NCBI GenBank assembly: GCA_965214525.1
Contig: OZ243959.1
Coordinates: forward strand, 2,046,001 to 2,110,000
Direction: 5' to 3'
Length of the DNA: 64,000 bases
From: Qipengyuania_B sp965214525
GTDB taxonomy: Bacteria; Pseudomonadota; Alphaproteobacteria; Sphingomonadales; Sphingomonadaceae
The position numbers and the translations under genes were made by a program. Position 1 is the first letter of the stretch. Each line of letters starts with the position of its first letter. Below the pieces are notes generated by a model. It made no database searches. It saw nothing but the letters and a program-made list of their open reading frames with translations, and was not told the origin of the DNA. Of this stretch, positions 1 to 9,980 are shown piece by piece.

Positions 1-380
1 TGTTCCATCGCGGCCACGGTCGCCTCGCACACCCCGGCAAGAGCCCCGCGCCAACCGGCATGGGCCGCCCCGATGATTCCGGCAGCGGCATCACAGAACA
101 GGACCGGGGCGCAATCCGCCGTGACGATGCCCAACGCGGTGCCCGGTGTCGCGGACACGATCGCGTCGGCTTCGGGTCGATCATCGTAGGACCACGGCCG
201 GTCCACCACGGCAACGTCCGCCCCGTGGACCTGACGCACCATGACCAGCCCTGTGCGAGCCGCGACTTGCTCGACCGCCGTATCGCGCGCCGCGGCCGAT
301 CGCGCATCCCAGACCCGCCCGCAAAAGCCATGCGGAACGGCTGCCAGGTTGCCGCTGCGATGGATCGTCGGCTCAACCAA
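1..380 (-). CDS. pgeF: Polyphenol oxidase/laccase-domain protein PgeF (YfiH), 3' end outside window
   Basis: The reverse strand encodes a PgeF/YfiH-type protein, known as a purine nucleoside-acting, peptidoglycan-editing or laccase-like enzyme. Visible family motifs are PHGFCGR near the N-terminus, QVHGADV, TADCAPVLFCD and AHAGWRGAL, which carry the His and Cys metal ligands of the family. The gene runs off the left edge, so its C-terminus is missing. The start is decided by the frame: an in-frame TGA lies at 390-392, and the first start codon after it is TTG at 378-380, so translation overlaps the end of pepN by 8 bases. It is probably co-transcribed with pepN. Confidence 0.85.
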   Translation of the reverse strand, partial: MVEPTIHRSGNLAAVPHGFCGRVWDARSAAARDTAVEQVAARTGLVMVRQVHGADVAVVDRPWSYDDRPEADAIVSATPGTALGIVTADCAPVLFCDAAAGIIGAAHAGWRGALAGVCEATVAAME

Positions 381-3026
381 GCGTGCGGGTCACCTGCTCG
401 TACGTATCGCGCGACAGGGCGGGCGCGTTGGCGATCCGCTCCAATTGTTCGCGCATGAGCTTTGCGCGGCGCGGTTCGATGCGCCGCCAACGCCCGAGAG
501 GGGGGACGAAACGCGCTGCCGTCTGCGGGTTGATGGAATCGAGTTGCAGGATGAGGTCGGCGATCATGCGATACCCCTCTCCGTCGTGCGCATGGAACCC
601 CAGCGGGTTGCCCGCAAACGCCATGTAGAGCGAACGCACGCGGTTGGGATTGCGCAGCGTGAAGTCGGGGTGTTCACCCAACGCCTGGACATGCGCGATC
701 ACGTTGGGATGCAGGGACATGGCCTGGATCGCGAACCACTTGTCAATCACCAGCGGGTTATCGCTATAGCGGTTGTAGAAATTGATCAGTTTGCTGGTGC
801 GTTGCGGCGTGTCGAGCCCGGCAAGCACCATCAGCGCGCCTTGCCGGTCGGTCATGTTGTCGGCACGCTCGTATTGATGGGCCGCCAGATCCGCAGCCTT
901 TTGGGGTTCGCTTGCAGCCGCGTAGCCGAGTATCAGCGACTTCACCTTGCGCGCACCCTTGGCGTCCGCATCCAGGCTGAACGGTACCTTTTCGGCCCGA
1001 GCGTAGACGTCATGAAACGGCTGCCGCAATCGCGTGCCGAGCGTGGCTTTCAATGCTTCGCGTTCTTGAAAGATGCGGGCTGGATCGGCCTGATCGATCC
1101 GCTCCATCAGGTAGGCGTGGCTGGGCAGGATGAGGAGTTCGCCGCGCATGGAATCGTCCAGCGCCCGGTCCGTCAACGCCGCTTCGACGGCAGTGGCGAT
1201 TGCCTCTGCGCTCGATTGGCGACCGGCCTCGTCGAAGGCGCCTTGCGAGCCCGCTACCAGGTGGCCGACCATTAGATCCTGCATGGCCTCGTAGCGCGCG
1301 AACGGGTCATCATCTTTCGCCGCGAGAAACACGAGGTCCGCAGGCGACATTTCCCGTTCGATGGTCACGGGCGCGGTAAAGCCGCGATTGATCGACAGCA
1401 CAGGATCCTCGCCAGCGTCGAGGCGGAAGGTGTCGCTTGGCCGATCGAGCACGATCAGATGTTCCGCGCCCGGATCGCTGCTCGCCCGGTCATGCACCGC
1501 GACCTGGAGCGGGATTGGCATAGGTTGCTTGTCGGGCTGTCCCGGTGTGGGCGGGATTTTCTGCGAAAGGCGCAGGACCACCTCGCCATCCCCCCGTTCC
1601 ATCGCGACCCTTACCGTAGGCGTACCGGCCTGCTTGTACCAGTTGCGGAACTGCGTCAGGTCGAGTTCGGCCCCTTCCTCCATCGCCACGATGAAATCTT
1701 CGCAGGTCGCTGCCTCGCCGTCGTGCCGGGCAAAGTACAGGTCCGTCCCCTGCCGGAACCGCTCATCGCCCGCCATCACCCGCATCATGCGGATGACCTC
1801 TGCTCCCTTGTTGTACACGGTAGAAGTGTAGAAGTTGCTGATCTCGCGGTAGGAATCCGGCCGGATCGGATGCGCCAATGGTCCGCTATCCTCGGGGAAC
1901 TGGATACTGCGCAACACCCGCACATCTTCGATGCGCTTGACCGGGGCGGAGTGCATATCCTGGCTGAACAATTGGTCGCGCAGGACGGTGAACCCCTCTT
2001 TCAGGGAAAGCTGGAACCAGTCGCGACAAGTCACCCGGTTGCCCGACCAATTATGGAAGTATTCGTGGGCGATCACTCCCTTCCACCGCATCGAAATCGC
2101 CATCGGTGGCGGTTTCCACATCGGCCAGCACGTATTTCGTGTTGAAGACGTTGAGTCCCTTGTTCTCCATCGCGCCCATGTTGAAATCGCCGACCGCGAC
2201 GATGTTGAACACGTCGAGATCGTATTCGCGCCCGAAGGTCTCCTCGTCCCAGATCATGGAACGCTTGAGCGAATCCATCGCATGCTGGGTCCGCGGCTAG
2301 ATCGCCCTCGCGCACGAAGATCGCAAGGTCCACCGTGCGGCCGCTCATCGTCGTGAAATTATCCCGGTTCGCCACCAGATCCCCCGCCACCAGCGCAAAC
2401 AGATAGGAAGGCTTGGGCCAGGGATCGTGCCATTGGGCAAAATGCCGGCCATCGCTCGCTCTTCCTTCCGCGACCCGGTTGCCGTTGGACAGCAGGACGG
2501 GGAACCGCTCCTGGTCGCCTTCCATCCGCACGGTGTAGGTACTGAGCACGTCGGGGCGATCCGGGAAGAACGCGATCCGCCGGAAGCCTTGTGCCTCGCA
2601 TTGCGTGCACAGCATGCCGTTGGAAGCGTACAATCCCATCAGCTGCGAATTGGCGGCAGGCGCGATACGGGTCGCGATGCGCAATTCGTGCCTTTCGCCG
2701 GGCAGGGTGACGACGAGATCGTCTCCATCCATGGTCCAGCTATTGGCCGCCTGGCCGTCGACCTCGACCGATAGCGGTTTCAAGCCATCTCCGTTCAACC
2801 GCAGCGTGCGCGACTTATCAGCGACCGGGTTGCGCTCAACCAGCAGCGTCGCCTCGACATGCGTTTCCTCGATACCGAGGTCGAAGAAGAGCCGGGTTTC
2901 AGGCACCAGCCACGGGAACGGCCGATAGTCTTCCCGGCGGATGATCGCGGGTTCCTTTGGCTCGGGCGGTGCGTCGGCCAGATGCGGGTTGCCGTCGGGG
3001 GTCGAAGGGGTGCGGGCGATGTCCAT
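373..3026 (-). pseudogene. pepN: Aminopeptidase N (M1 family), interrupted by two +1 frameshifts
   Basis: Joined across three frames this is a full-length PepN of about 883 residues, close to the usual 870 or so. It is a zinc aminopeptidase that removes N-terminal residues from peptides in the cytosol. The substrate motif GAMENKG and the zinc motif HEYFHNW followed by KEG are intact. The frame breaks twice. Near 2287-2289 an extra G lies between EGDLAAD and QHAMDSLKR. Near 2077-2080 an extra base lies between FDAVEG and VIAHEYF. Removing one base at each place restores a continuous family-like protein. As written, the gene is broken in its catalytic domain. The shifts sit in short homopolymers and may be sequencing errors. 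The ATG start is at 3024-3026. Confidence 0.9.
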
Positions 3027-3078
3027 ATCCCCATCCTAAGGGGTTTCGTGAAAGGCGTCATCGGCTAATACGTCCGCC

Positions 3079-3871
3079 ATGGCGCGAATGTTCATCTTTG
3101 GTCTGGGCTATACCGCCGGCCGGCTGGCCGACGCGCTTAGAGCGCAAGGGTGGCACGTGGATGCGACCGGTCGCGCGGGCAATCTGGCGTTCGACGATGC
3201 CGGGCGGCGTGAAACGGGCCTTGTCGCAAGCCGGCTTCGTCCTCTCCTCGGTCCCTCCGGCGCGCGACACGGGCGAGGATGCGGTGTTGCAACGCTATGG
3301 CGAATATCTGGGCGAAGGCTGGCTCGGCTACCTATCGTCAACCGGCGTGTACGGCGACCGGGAAGGCGCCTGGGTGGATGAGCACACGCCCACTGGCGGC
3401 GGCCGCCGCATGGCCCGGGCCGCGTGCGATGCCGCGTGGCTTTCGCGGTATGCGCGGGTCTTCCGTCTGCCCGGCATCTACGGTCCGGGCCGCTCCGCTC
3501 TCGACCGGGTGCGCGCGGGCACGGCCCACCAGATCGCCATGCCGGGGCAGGTGTTCAGCCGGGTGCATGTCGACGATATCGTTTCCGGCATTCTCGCCGC
3601 TTTCGCCAAGGGCGCTCCGCCGGGCGCCTACAACCTTGCCGACGATCTGCCGTGCAGCCACAACCGGGTGACCGTGGAGGCGTGCCGTCTGCTGGCGGTC
3701 CCGCCCCCTCCGCTACAGACGATGGACGAGGCGGGACTTTCCGCGATGGCGCGCGGTTTCTATGCAGAGAACCGCCGGGTGGCGAACGGGAAGGCCAAGC
3801 GTGTGCTCGGCTGGCAGCCTCGGTATCCTACGTACCGGCAGGGGTTGCAGGCGATCCTGCGTGATGCCTAG
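3079..3871 (+). pseudogene. SDR-family NAD(P)-dependent epimerase-like protein (YeeZ-like), one frameshift
   Basis: The N-terminus reads MARMFIFGLGYTAGRLADAL, a Rossmann start in which GxGYxxxRxA replaces the usual GxxGxxG, as in YeeZ-type SDRs. After a one-base shift the frame continues with VLSSVPP, GYLSSTGVYGDR, FRLPGIYGPGRSALDRV, FSRVHVDDI and YNLADDLP. The shift lies at 3202-3204, where GGG would be GG in an intact gene (FDDAGGVKRAL). The restored length is about 263 residues. The substrate is not predictable. The gene is divergent from pepN, with about 50 bases between the two starts, and its stop overlaps the stop of the convergent transporter gene by 3 bases. Confidence 0.8.
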
Positions 3872-4797
3872 CCCGCCGGTGCCGTGCGGGCGCGCAAGGC
3901 GATCACCATTCCGAGCAGCGCGAGCGCGCCGCCGCACACAGCCAGCACCGACCAGCGATACCCTTCCAAGCCGGTGGAGATGACCATCGCCACGATGATG
4001 ACGAGGATGTTCTGATACGCCGCGCGCCCGGCACCGATCTTGCGGATGACCGTGTAATAGAGCGGAAACGTCACCACCGATCCTGCAAGGCCCAGCCACG
4101 CCACCCCGGCCCAGTATCCTGCGGAGGAAGGCAGCACCGGCGCGCCCGTCCCCCACCACGCCAAGCCGATATTGCAGATGGTGCCATACAGCATCGACCA
4201 GGCAAGCAGGCTCGCCATGGGCAGCGCGGCGCCCACCCGGTTCGCCTGCAATACGTTGGCCAGCGAGGCCGACAGGATCCCCCCCACCGCCAGCGCGACG
4301 CCAAGCGCGACATTGCCATCGAGCGGCGAGACGCGCGCCTCGTGCATCAGCAACAGCGCGACGCCAGCGAGCGCGATCGCCCCGCCAAGATAGAATCGTC
4401 GCGTCACGCTTTGCCCCAGCAGCCATTGGCCCAGCACCGCATTGGTCACGATCATCAGCGAGAACATCACCGCGACGATACCGGAGGTAAGGTGCAGTTC
4501 CGCGCGGTAGACGAAATTGAAATTGCCGCAGAACTGGAACAGGCCAAGCAGCACCGCCAACCCCTGCCCGGCCCCGCCGATCCGCAGGGGCTTGCGCATT
4601 GCCAGCGCCACGGCGAACATGGCCGGTGTCGCCAGCACGAAACGCCAGGCGATTGACCAGCTTGGCGGCGTGTCGGCGATCTGCCCCTTGATGACGAACC
4701 ACGTGCTGCCCCAGATAAAGGCGACAACGACAAGCGATAGAGCGATTTGAGGGCGCAGCAGGGCATGGGGCACCCCGGACGCGGTTTTGGCGCTCAC
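3868..4797 (-). CDS. DMT-superfamily (EamA) transporter
   Basis: A 309-residue membrane protein with about ten hydrophobic segments arranged as two EamA repeats. It starts with a typical first helix (SLVVVAFIWGSTWFVIKG). EamA proteins usually export amino acids, metabolites or drugs across the inner membrane, and the substrate cannot be read from sequence. The start is GTG at 4795-4797, which overlaps the TGA of the upstream threonine aldolase gene (GTGA). The two are therefore probably translated as a coupled pair. A link to threonine or glycine export is possible but is only an inference from position. Confidence 0.85.
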   Translation of the reverse strand: MSAKTASGVPHALLRPQIALSLVVVAFIWGSTWFVIKGQIADTPPSWSIAWRFVLATPAMFAVALAMRKPLRIGGAGQGLAVLLGLFQFCGNFNFVYRAELHLTSGIVAVMFSLMIVTNAVLGQWLLGQSVTRRFYLGGAIALAGVALLLMHEARVSPLDGNVALGVALAVGGILSASLANVLQANRVGAALPMASLLAWSMLYGTICNIGLAWWGTGAPVLPSSAGYWAGVAWLGLAGSVVTFPLYYTVIRKIGAGRAAYQNILVIIVAMVISTGLEGYRWSVLAVCGGALALLGMVIALRARTAPAG

Positions 4798-5801
4798 AGG
4801 CCTTCTATGGCCCTGTTAAGCGCATCGGCATCCTCGTCCTTCGTGTTCCATGCCGTGACGAAGCGCGCCCCATCGGCTCCCCAATCGTAGAATTCGAACC
4901 CCTGCGCCCGCAAGGCCGTGCGTTCGCCGTGAGACAAGCGGACGAACAGTTCGTTCGCTTCGACCGGGTGCAGCAGCCGCCCGCCACAGGCCTTCGCGAC
5001 CTGCTGCGCGGCATGGTTGGCGGCACGGGCGTTGGCAAGCCACAAATCCCCTTCCAGCATCGCCATCACCTGCGCCGCCAAGAACCGCCCTTTCGATTGC
5101 AAATGTCCCGCCCGCTTACGGCGATAGCGGGCGAGGTCCGCTGCGCCTGGATCGAAGAACACGATGGCCTCGGCGCTCATCCCGCCATTCTTGACCAGCC
5201 CGAAGGACAGCGCATCGGCCCCGCCGATCGCTTCGGCCGGCGGGCATCCCAGAAACGCGACCGCATTGCCGAACCGCGCGCCATCGACATGCAGGCCCAG
5301 CCCTCGCGTCTTCGCCGCCGCGCCGATCGCGGCGATCTCGTCCGGGCGGTAGACGCAACCATATTCGCTCGCCTGGGTGACGCAGATCGCATGGGGCTGC
5401 ACCTGGTGAACGTCGTCGCGGATCGGATCGATGGCGGCGGCGATGGTATCGGGCGTCAGCTTGGCGCTTGGCCCTTGTGCCAGCAACAGCTTGGCCCCGT
5501 GGAGGAAGAAGCCGGGCGCTCCACCCTCGTCGGCCTCGATATGCGCTTCGCGGTGGCAGACCACCGCGCCGTGCGGTTGCACCATCGTCGCCAGCGCCAG
5601 ACAATTCGCCGCCGTTCCGGTGGCCACCCACAGCACCGTGCATTCCCGGCCGAACATTGTGGCAAACCGCTCATCCAGCGACTGGCTGATCGCATCGCCA
5701 TCATAGGGCGAATCCGCATCATCGGCTGCCCGCATCGCCTCCCACACGCGCGGATGAACGGGGGCGGCATTGTCCGACAGGAATAGTTTGCGGCTGGTCA
5801 T
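4794..5801 (-). CDS. ltaE: Low-specificity L-threonine aldolase (PLP-dependent)
   Basis: A 335-residue fold-type I PLP enzyme of the beta-eliminating lyase/threonine aldolase family, which cleaves L-threonine or L-allo-threonine to glycine and acetaldehyde. Recognisable parts are FLSDNAAPVHP at the N-terminus, the GTAANCLAL cofactor region, HVDGARFGNA (the PLP-binding Asp), and SFGLVKNGG with the Schiff-base Lys. The ATG at 5799-5801 is preferred over an in-frame codon 12 residues upstream, because MTSRKLFLSDNAAP matches the normal family N-terminus. The stop overlaps the start of the EamA transporter. Confidence 0.88.
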   Translation of the reverse strand: MTSRKLFLSDNAAPVHPRVWEAMRAADDADSPYDGDAISQSLDERFATMFGRECTVLWVATGTAANCLALATMVQPHGAVVCHREAHIEADEGGAPGFFLHGAKLLLAQGPSAKLTPDTIAAAIDPIRDDVHQVQPHAICVTQASEYGCVYRPDEIAAIGAAAKTRGLGLHVDGARFGNAVAFLGCPPAEAIGGADALSFGLVKNGGMSAEAIVFFDPGAADLARYRRKRAGHLQSKGRFLAAQVMAMLEGDLWLANARAANHAAQQVAKACGGRLLHPVEANELFVRLSHGERTALRAQGFEFYDWGADGARFVTAWNTKDEDADALNRAIEGL

Positions 5802-5854
5802 CGGGAACGCCCTTACCGGCGCACCGGTTGAAGGCAAGAAGGAGAACCCCGGCG

Positions 5855-6154
5855 ATGAGCGATCCGCAAGTAACGATCACCCACGAAGGCCGCCCTGACG
5901 GCGGCGAATACACTGCCCATATCGCGGGCATCGACCAGACCGGCGAATTGACCTGGCGGGCACAGGGCGACGGCGTCCGGGTCGCGACGCATACCGGCGT
6001 GCCCGGCGCGATGCGCGGGCAGGGCATCGCTGGCAAGCTGGTCGACGCGCTGATCGCGGATGCACGCGACCAAGGTTTCAGGATCGTGCCCGCCTGCTCC
6101 TATGTCGCCAGCCAGTTCGACGAGCATCCCGAATGGAGCGACCTGAGAGCCTGA
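5855..6154 (+). CDS. Small GNAT-family N-acetyltransferase (YjdJ-type)
   Basis: A 99-residue protein of the short GNAT subfamily often annotated YjdJ/GTP-binding-like acetyltransferase. The acetyl-CoA loop is visible as MRGQGIAGKLVDAL, followed by ARDQGFRIVPACSYVASQF with the conserved P-x-C-S/P-Y segment and WSDL at the end. The start is set by a strong Shine-Dalgarno, GAAGGAG, ending about ten bases before the ATG. The acceptor is unknown. It is divergent from ltaE, with a short shared promoter region. Confidence 0.85.
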   Translation: MSDPQVTITHEGRPDGGEYTAHIAGIDQTGELTWRAQGDGVRVATHTGVPGAMRGQGIAGKLVDALIADARDQGFRIVPACSYVASQFDEHPEWSDLRA

Positions 6155-6228
6155 GCTTGCGCGTGCGGGCGTATCGGCTTTGCACCGCAGGCGGGACGCC
6201 AGCGGCAGGCTCGAAACGGCCAAGACTG

Positions 6229-7779
6229 CTATACCAACTCGCTGAAGTCGCTTTGACTCATGCTGGCGAGCAATTCGCGGCGCAGTTGCCGCGCCTCTGC
6301 AGCCGGCAGGCCGGGCAACCCCATGCGTCCACCCGCCAGGCCAAGGTGCAACGTCGCATAACCGCCACGCCGGGCCAGCGGACCCTGGGCGACCTCGACC
6401 GATTGCAGCTTCACCCGGTCGGCGATGTCCCATCCGGGCGAGAGACGGCCGTGTGTGTAGAACAGATGCCGCTCCGTCAGCGCGTAGCGACGGAACCGCC
6501 AGTCCCACCATTCGCGCAAGGCCGACAAAGCGGCCAGCGCCAGCAGCACCGCCGGTGCCGCATGCAGCAACAGGGAACCCGTCTCGGCAAGAACCACCAG
6601 CGCCTCCAGCACGATCGCCAGCAGCACCAGGCCGCCGGTCCGCAGCGTGCCGCGGTGGAAAGCGTAGCGGCCGCTTGCACGGTGCCAGTCGAGCGAGTCT
6701 TCCGGCAGGGCGAAGCCGGTGGTGGCGACGATCGGAGCGATCTCCTGCGCCGTAGCGAACGGCGCGACGACATGGCTCGATGACCCGGCATCCTGTGCCA
6801 GGCTGACCAGCTTCAGTGATCGCCAGCCGAAACGGTGGCGCACGATCCCGGTCTCTATCTGCAGCGCCTGCACCCGGTGTACCGGCATGACCACGTCGGT
6901 ACGGGTGAGCAGCCCACGCCGTCGCCGCAATCCCTTGGCATTGCGGGTCAGCGTGAAGCCCCATTCGCGCAGGACCGTGCGGGTCAATCCGGTAACCACA
7001 CCGACTATGGCGAGCAGGGCAATCGCGATCATCGCGCCCACCACCTGCGCGCCCGCGCCCAGCCCCGCCAACCATGCGCCCGGCCCCGCAAGGCGTTCCT
7101 GCCAACCTTCCAGATCCCACAGGTCGAACGGGATAAGGGCGTCGAACTGTTGCGCCGCACCGCCAATCACTGCGACCACCGCGAGGGAGAACTCAAACAG
7201 CCCGAAAGTGGCGACCCGCTTGGGCGACATGGCGAACAGCGGGAAATCGCCGGTTGCAGCCTCCGCCTCGTCGGGAGTGGCGGGCATGCCTTCGCGGCGC
7301 TCTCGCACCAATTCGCGCAGGCGCTCGCCCTCGGCTTGGGACAGGTAGGCGAGCTTCAGTTCATCCTTGCCCCCCGCGCCCGTCTCGAAACGGATCTCGA
7401 CCAGCCCCAGCAGGCGCGGGATGAGCGATTGCTCGAGGCTGACGTCCTGGATACGCTCGTAAGGGACCGAGCGGGCCGCGCGCGCCACGATCCCGCTCTC
7501 CACGCGAATATCGGCCACGCCTACCAGGTAGGTCGTTTTGAGCCAGCCCAGATACGAGAAGCCCAGAGAGATACCCAGGATGCACAAAGCAGCGAACGCG
7601 AAGACGGCGATACTCAGTCCATCGTCCCGCAAGGTGAAGGCCAGCGCGATGCCGGGAAGCAGGGCGTTGAACAGTCCCTTGACGCCCAGCGCCAGAAAGC
7701 TGCGGGGGTCTGTGCGCCGCGAACCCTCCTGTAACCCCGCGCCGGATCGGCGCACGACCGGCACGCTGGCGCCGCTCAC
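6229..7779 (-). CDS. PH-domain (bPH2) membrane protein, YdbT-like
   Basis: A 516-residue membrane protein with repeated bacterial pleckstrin-homology (bPH2/DUF304) units. Three such units are visible, each preceded by hydrophobic segments. Typical pieces are SVPYERIQDVSLEQS (residues ~105-120), VMPVHRVQALQIE (~300) and RVKLQSVEVAQGPLARR (~470). The homologous B. subtilis YdbS/YdbT pair is linked to resistance to a bacteriocin, and the role in Gram-negatives is unclear. The start is GTG at 7777-7779, overlapping the TGA of the smaller bPH2 gene (GTGA). The two form an operon and probably a complex. Confidence 0.8.
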   Translation of the reverse strand: MSGASVPVVRRSGAGLQEGSRRTDPRSFLALGVKGLFNALLPGIALAFTLRDDGLSIAVFAFAALCILGISLGFSYLGWLKTTYLVGVADIRVESGIVARAARSVPYERIQDVSLEQSLIPRLLGLVEIRFETGAGGKDELKLAYLSQAEGERLRELVRERREGMPATPDEAEAATGDFPLFAMSPKRVATFGLFEFSLAVVAVIGGAAQQFDALIPFDLWDLEGWQERLAGPGAWLAGLGAGAQVVGAMIAIALLAIVGVVTGLTRTVLREWGFTLTRNAKGLRRRRGLLTRTDVVMPVHRVQALQIETGIVRHRFGWRSLKLVSLAQDAGSSSHVVAPFATAQEIAPIVATTGFALPEDSLDWHRASGRYAFHRGTLRTGGLVLLAIVLEALVVLAETGSLLLHAAPAVLLALAALSALREWWDWRFRRYALTERHLFYTHGRLSPGWDIADRVKLQSVEVAQGPLARRGGYATLHLGLAGGRMGLPGLPAAEARQLRRELLASMSQSDFSELV

Positions 7780-8261
7780 ATCGTGTCCCGCTTGATATGC
7801 GCGCGGATCGTCTCGCGCATAGCCAGCGCGTCGGCGTTCAGAAGGCCGGGCAGGGAAACCGAGGCGTTGTGCGTTCCAGCCGTATGCAAGGTGAGAGTGG
7901 CGAGGTCGTAGCTGCGCTCGATCGGGCCCTGATTGACGTCGATATGCTGTACCCGCCCGAACGGCACCACGGTATCGGAACGAAACAGCAGCCCGCGCGC
8001 CACGCGCAGCCGATCGCCGCCCATCGCGTAGCCACGCGCCTGATAGCGGCGGAAGGGCAGCCGGAAGATCAGCAGCGCGCAGACCAGAATGGTGAGCCCC
8101 GCGAGCAGTCCGGGCGGCGTCGCTAAAACGAACTCAAGCAGGATTGCGGCACCGACGAGGGGAAGCGCGTAAAGCGTGCCGGCGATCCGCATCACCTTGA
8201 CGTGATCGGGATGCAACGGCGTCAGGGCGTTTTCGTTCGCATACGGGTCGCTCGCATCCAT
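7776..8261 (-). CDS. PH-domain (bPH2) membrane protein, YdbS-like
   Basis: A 161-residue protein with two N-terminal transmembrane helices (residues ~25-65) and one bPH2 domain (~75-155). The signature VVPFGRVQHIDVNQGPIER is followed by a beta strand ending in LTLHTAG. It is the small partner of the three-domain bPH2 protein that follows and overlaps it by 4 bases. This YdbS-YdbT gene order is conserved widely. The molecular function is unknown beyond the membrane location. Confidence 0.82.
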   Translation of the reverse strand: MDASDPYANENALTPLHPDHVKVMRIAGTLYALPLVGAAILLEFVLATPPGLLAGLTILVCALLIFRLPFRRYQARGYAMGGDRLRVARGLLFRSDTVVPFGRVQHIDVNQGPIERSYDLATLTLHTAGTHNASVSLPGLLNADALAMRETIRAHIKRDTM

Positions 8262-8304
8262 GTGTCCTATATGCCTAACACACGAGCCAGCGGCAAGCCC
8301 GGCA

Positions 8305-9474
8305 TCAACGCCGCTGATCGAACCGGCGGCCGATCAGGGCGGCGGCGATGTTGGTCTTCTGCACATCCGTCGTGCCGCCGGCTATGCCCCAGGCGAAGCC
8401 GTCGCGCACCCGCTGCTCCATCCCGTAATCCTTGTGGTAGCCATAGCCGCCCATCACCTGAAGGCCGAGGGACGTTACCTCCCGCACGATCTCGTTGGCA
8501 AAGCACTTGGCCACGCTGCTTTCGTAAACACTGGGCAAGCCGTCGGCCTGGTTGGCGGCGTTGGCTGCCGCACGCCAGATCAGCAATCGCGCCGCTTCGA
8601 CCCGCATCGCCATTTCGGCCAATTTCAGTTGCACCGCCTGGAATTCCACGATCGGCTTGCCGAACGCCTTGCGCTCCTGCGTATAGGCAACGGCCTGATC
8701 CAGCGCCGCCGCGGCAAGGCCCAGGCTCTGCGTCGCATTGCCGCAGCGTTCCAGGCCGAACGCGCTCATCAACTTGCTGAAACCGCCAGCTGCGACGATA
8801 AGGTTCTCCTTGGCAACGCGAACCTCGTCGAACCGGATATCCGCCGTGGGTATACCACGAAAGCCCATCAGTTCCTCGCGCGTGCCGAAGCTCACCCCGT
8901 CAGCGTCCCGTTCCACCAGCAGCGCACCGATCCCCTTGGCGCCAGGCTCGTCGGACATCCGGCAATAGGTGACGTAATACTCGGAATGACCGGCCCCGCT
9001 GGTCCATCGCTTCACGCCGTTCAGCACGTACTGCTCGCCATCCTCGCGCGCTTTGGTGCCAAGGTCGGTCAGCGCCGTGCCCGCATCGGGCTCCGACATC
9101 GACACGGCGACCGTCGCCTTGCCGGCGGTCACCTGAGGGATGATCCGGGCTTTGAGAGCATCCGATCCGAACCGCTCCACCGTGCGGACGGGGCCGACCA
9201 GGGCCTCGAACACGGGAAAGGCGACGGCGTTGGAGATTCGCGCGAATTCCTCCAGGACCAGTAGCGCCTCGACGTGCCCGAGGCCCAGACCACCATATCT
9301 CTCGGGCAGGTTGACACCGAGGAAACCCATCTGGCCATAGCGTTCCAGCATGGCGCGCGGCACGGGGAAATCCTGTTCCTCCATCTCGCGCGCCAGTTCG
9401 GGCAGTTCGCGCGTGGCGAAGCTGCGGGCAGTCTCCTGCAGTTCCCGCTGCTGCTCGGTCAGGGTGAAATCCAT
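8305..9474 (-). CDS. Acyl-CoA dehydrogenase family protein
   Basis: A 389-residue FAD enzyme. The three acyl-CoA dehydrogenase parts are in order: an alpha domain (residues 1-115), a beta barrel with VSMSEPDAGT and RWTSG (~120-225), and a C-terminal helical domain with ERKAFGKPI, FQAVQLKLAEMA and GGYGYHKDYGMEQRVRD. The usual C-terminal YEGT catalytic Glu is replaced by AGGT. A Glu at residue 242 (FGLERCG) aligns with the base used by isovaleryl-CoA-type enzymes. The substrate is uncertain. The ATG at 9472-9474 gives the standard MDFTLTEQQ start. A Fur-like site lies in its upstream region. Confidence 0.87.
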   Translation of the reverse strand: MDFTLTEQQRELQETARSFATRELPELAREMEEQDFPVPRAMLERYGQMGFLGVNLPERYGGLGLGHVEALLVLEEFARISNAVAFPVFEALVGPVRTVERFGSDALKARIIPQVTAGKATVAVSMSEPDAGTALTDLGTKAREDGEQYVLNGVKRWTSGAGHSEYYVTYCRMSDEPGAKGIGALLVERDADGVSFGTREELMGFRGIPTADIRFDEVRVAKENLIVAAGGFSKLMSAFGLERCGNATQSLGLAAAALDQAVAYTQERKAFGKPIVEFQAVQLKLAEMAMRVEAARLLIWRAAANAANQADGLPSVYESSVAKCFANEIVREVTSLGLQVMGGYGYHKDYGMEQRVRDGFAWGIAGGTTDVQKTNIAAALIGRRFDQRR

Positions 9475-9578
9475 TGCTTGGGTGCCTCCTCGGCCAAGAC
9501 CTGGCCGCGCCGCGAACAAAGCGCAAGCCGGGTAAGCTGTTGTCGCGCCGGGAAAAACTGCCGGCAAAACCCTTACCT

Positions 9579-9597
9579 GCTAATGATTATCATTCCT
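9579..9597. promoter_or_regulatory. Putative Fur box
   Basis: The sequence GCTAATGATTATCATTCCT matches the classical 19-bp Fur consensus at 14 of 19 positions by hand count, with a nearly symmetric core AATGATTATCATT. It lies between the divergent acyl-CoA dehydrogenase gene and the small cysteine-rich gene, so it could control either. Confidence 0.55.
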
Positions 9598-9682
9598 AAC
9601 CTGTTGTTTTTACTTGCTTTTTGGAACCCATGTTGCTTCCGTCCATTGGGTTTACATACACCATCCATAACGAGGCCCTGAT

Positions 9683-9847
9683 ATGCATTGCGAGAACTGC
9701 AAATTTTTCCAGACCATGGCGAGCGAATGCCGCCGCTATGCTCCTTCGCCTGCGGAAGGCGACAAGAAAGCCCACTGGCCCAATGTCGCCCGGGACGACT
9801 GGTGTGGCGAATTCGTCGCCGCCGACGGACAACGCCGCGCCGCTTGA
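9683..9847 (+). CDS. Small cysteine-rich hypothetical protein (CxxCxFF...DWCGEF type)
   Basis: A 54-residue protein that begins MHCENCKFF, followed by SECRRYAPSP, HWPNVARDDWCGEF and a short basic tail. The four cysteines (residues 3, 6, 16, 41) and the W-P...D-W-C-G-E-F pattern recur in small bacterial proteins of unknown function. A metal site (zinc or Fe-S) is plausible but not shown. GAGG lies 8 bases before the ATG. A Fur-like box about 85 bases upstream suggests iron control. The family resemblance, rather than length, is the reason to accept it as a gene. Confidence 0.75.
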   Translation: MHCENCKFFQTMASECRRYAPSPAEGDKKAHWPNVARDDWCGEFVAADGQRRAA

Positions 9848-9944
9848 TCGGCGATCATCCGGCTATTGAACGGGCGGCCCAGCGCCGCCCGTTTGCTGGC
9901 TAGGCGAACGATTCATGACAAAGGCTCTTGCATTGTGCGCTATT

Positions 9945-9964
9945 GCAAGTCATTCTCATTCGTA
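9945..9964. promoter_or_regulatory. Possible second Fur box
   Basis: On the reverse strand, ACGAATGAGAATGACTTGC matches 12 of 19 positions of the Fur consensus by hand count. It sits 16 bases upstream of the ATG at 9981, a position where repressor binding would block transcription of that gene. It is weaker than the site at 9579. Confidence 0.4.
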
Positions 9965-9980
9965 TCTGGAGAGAATGAAT

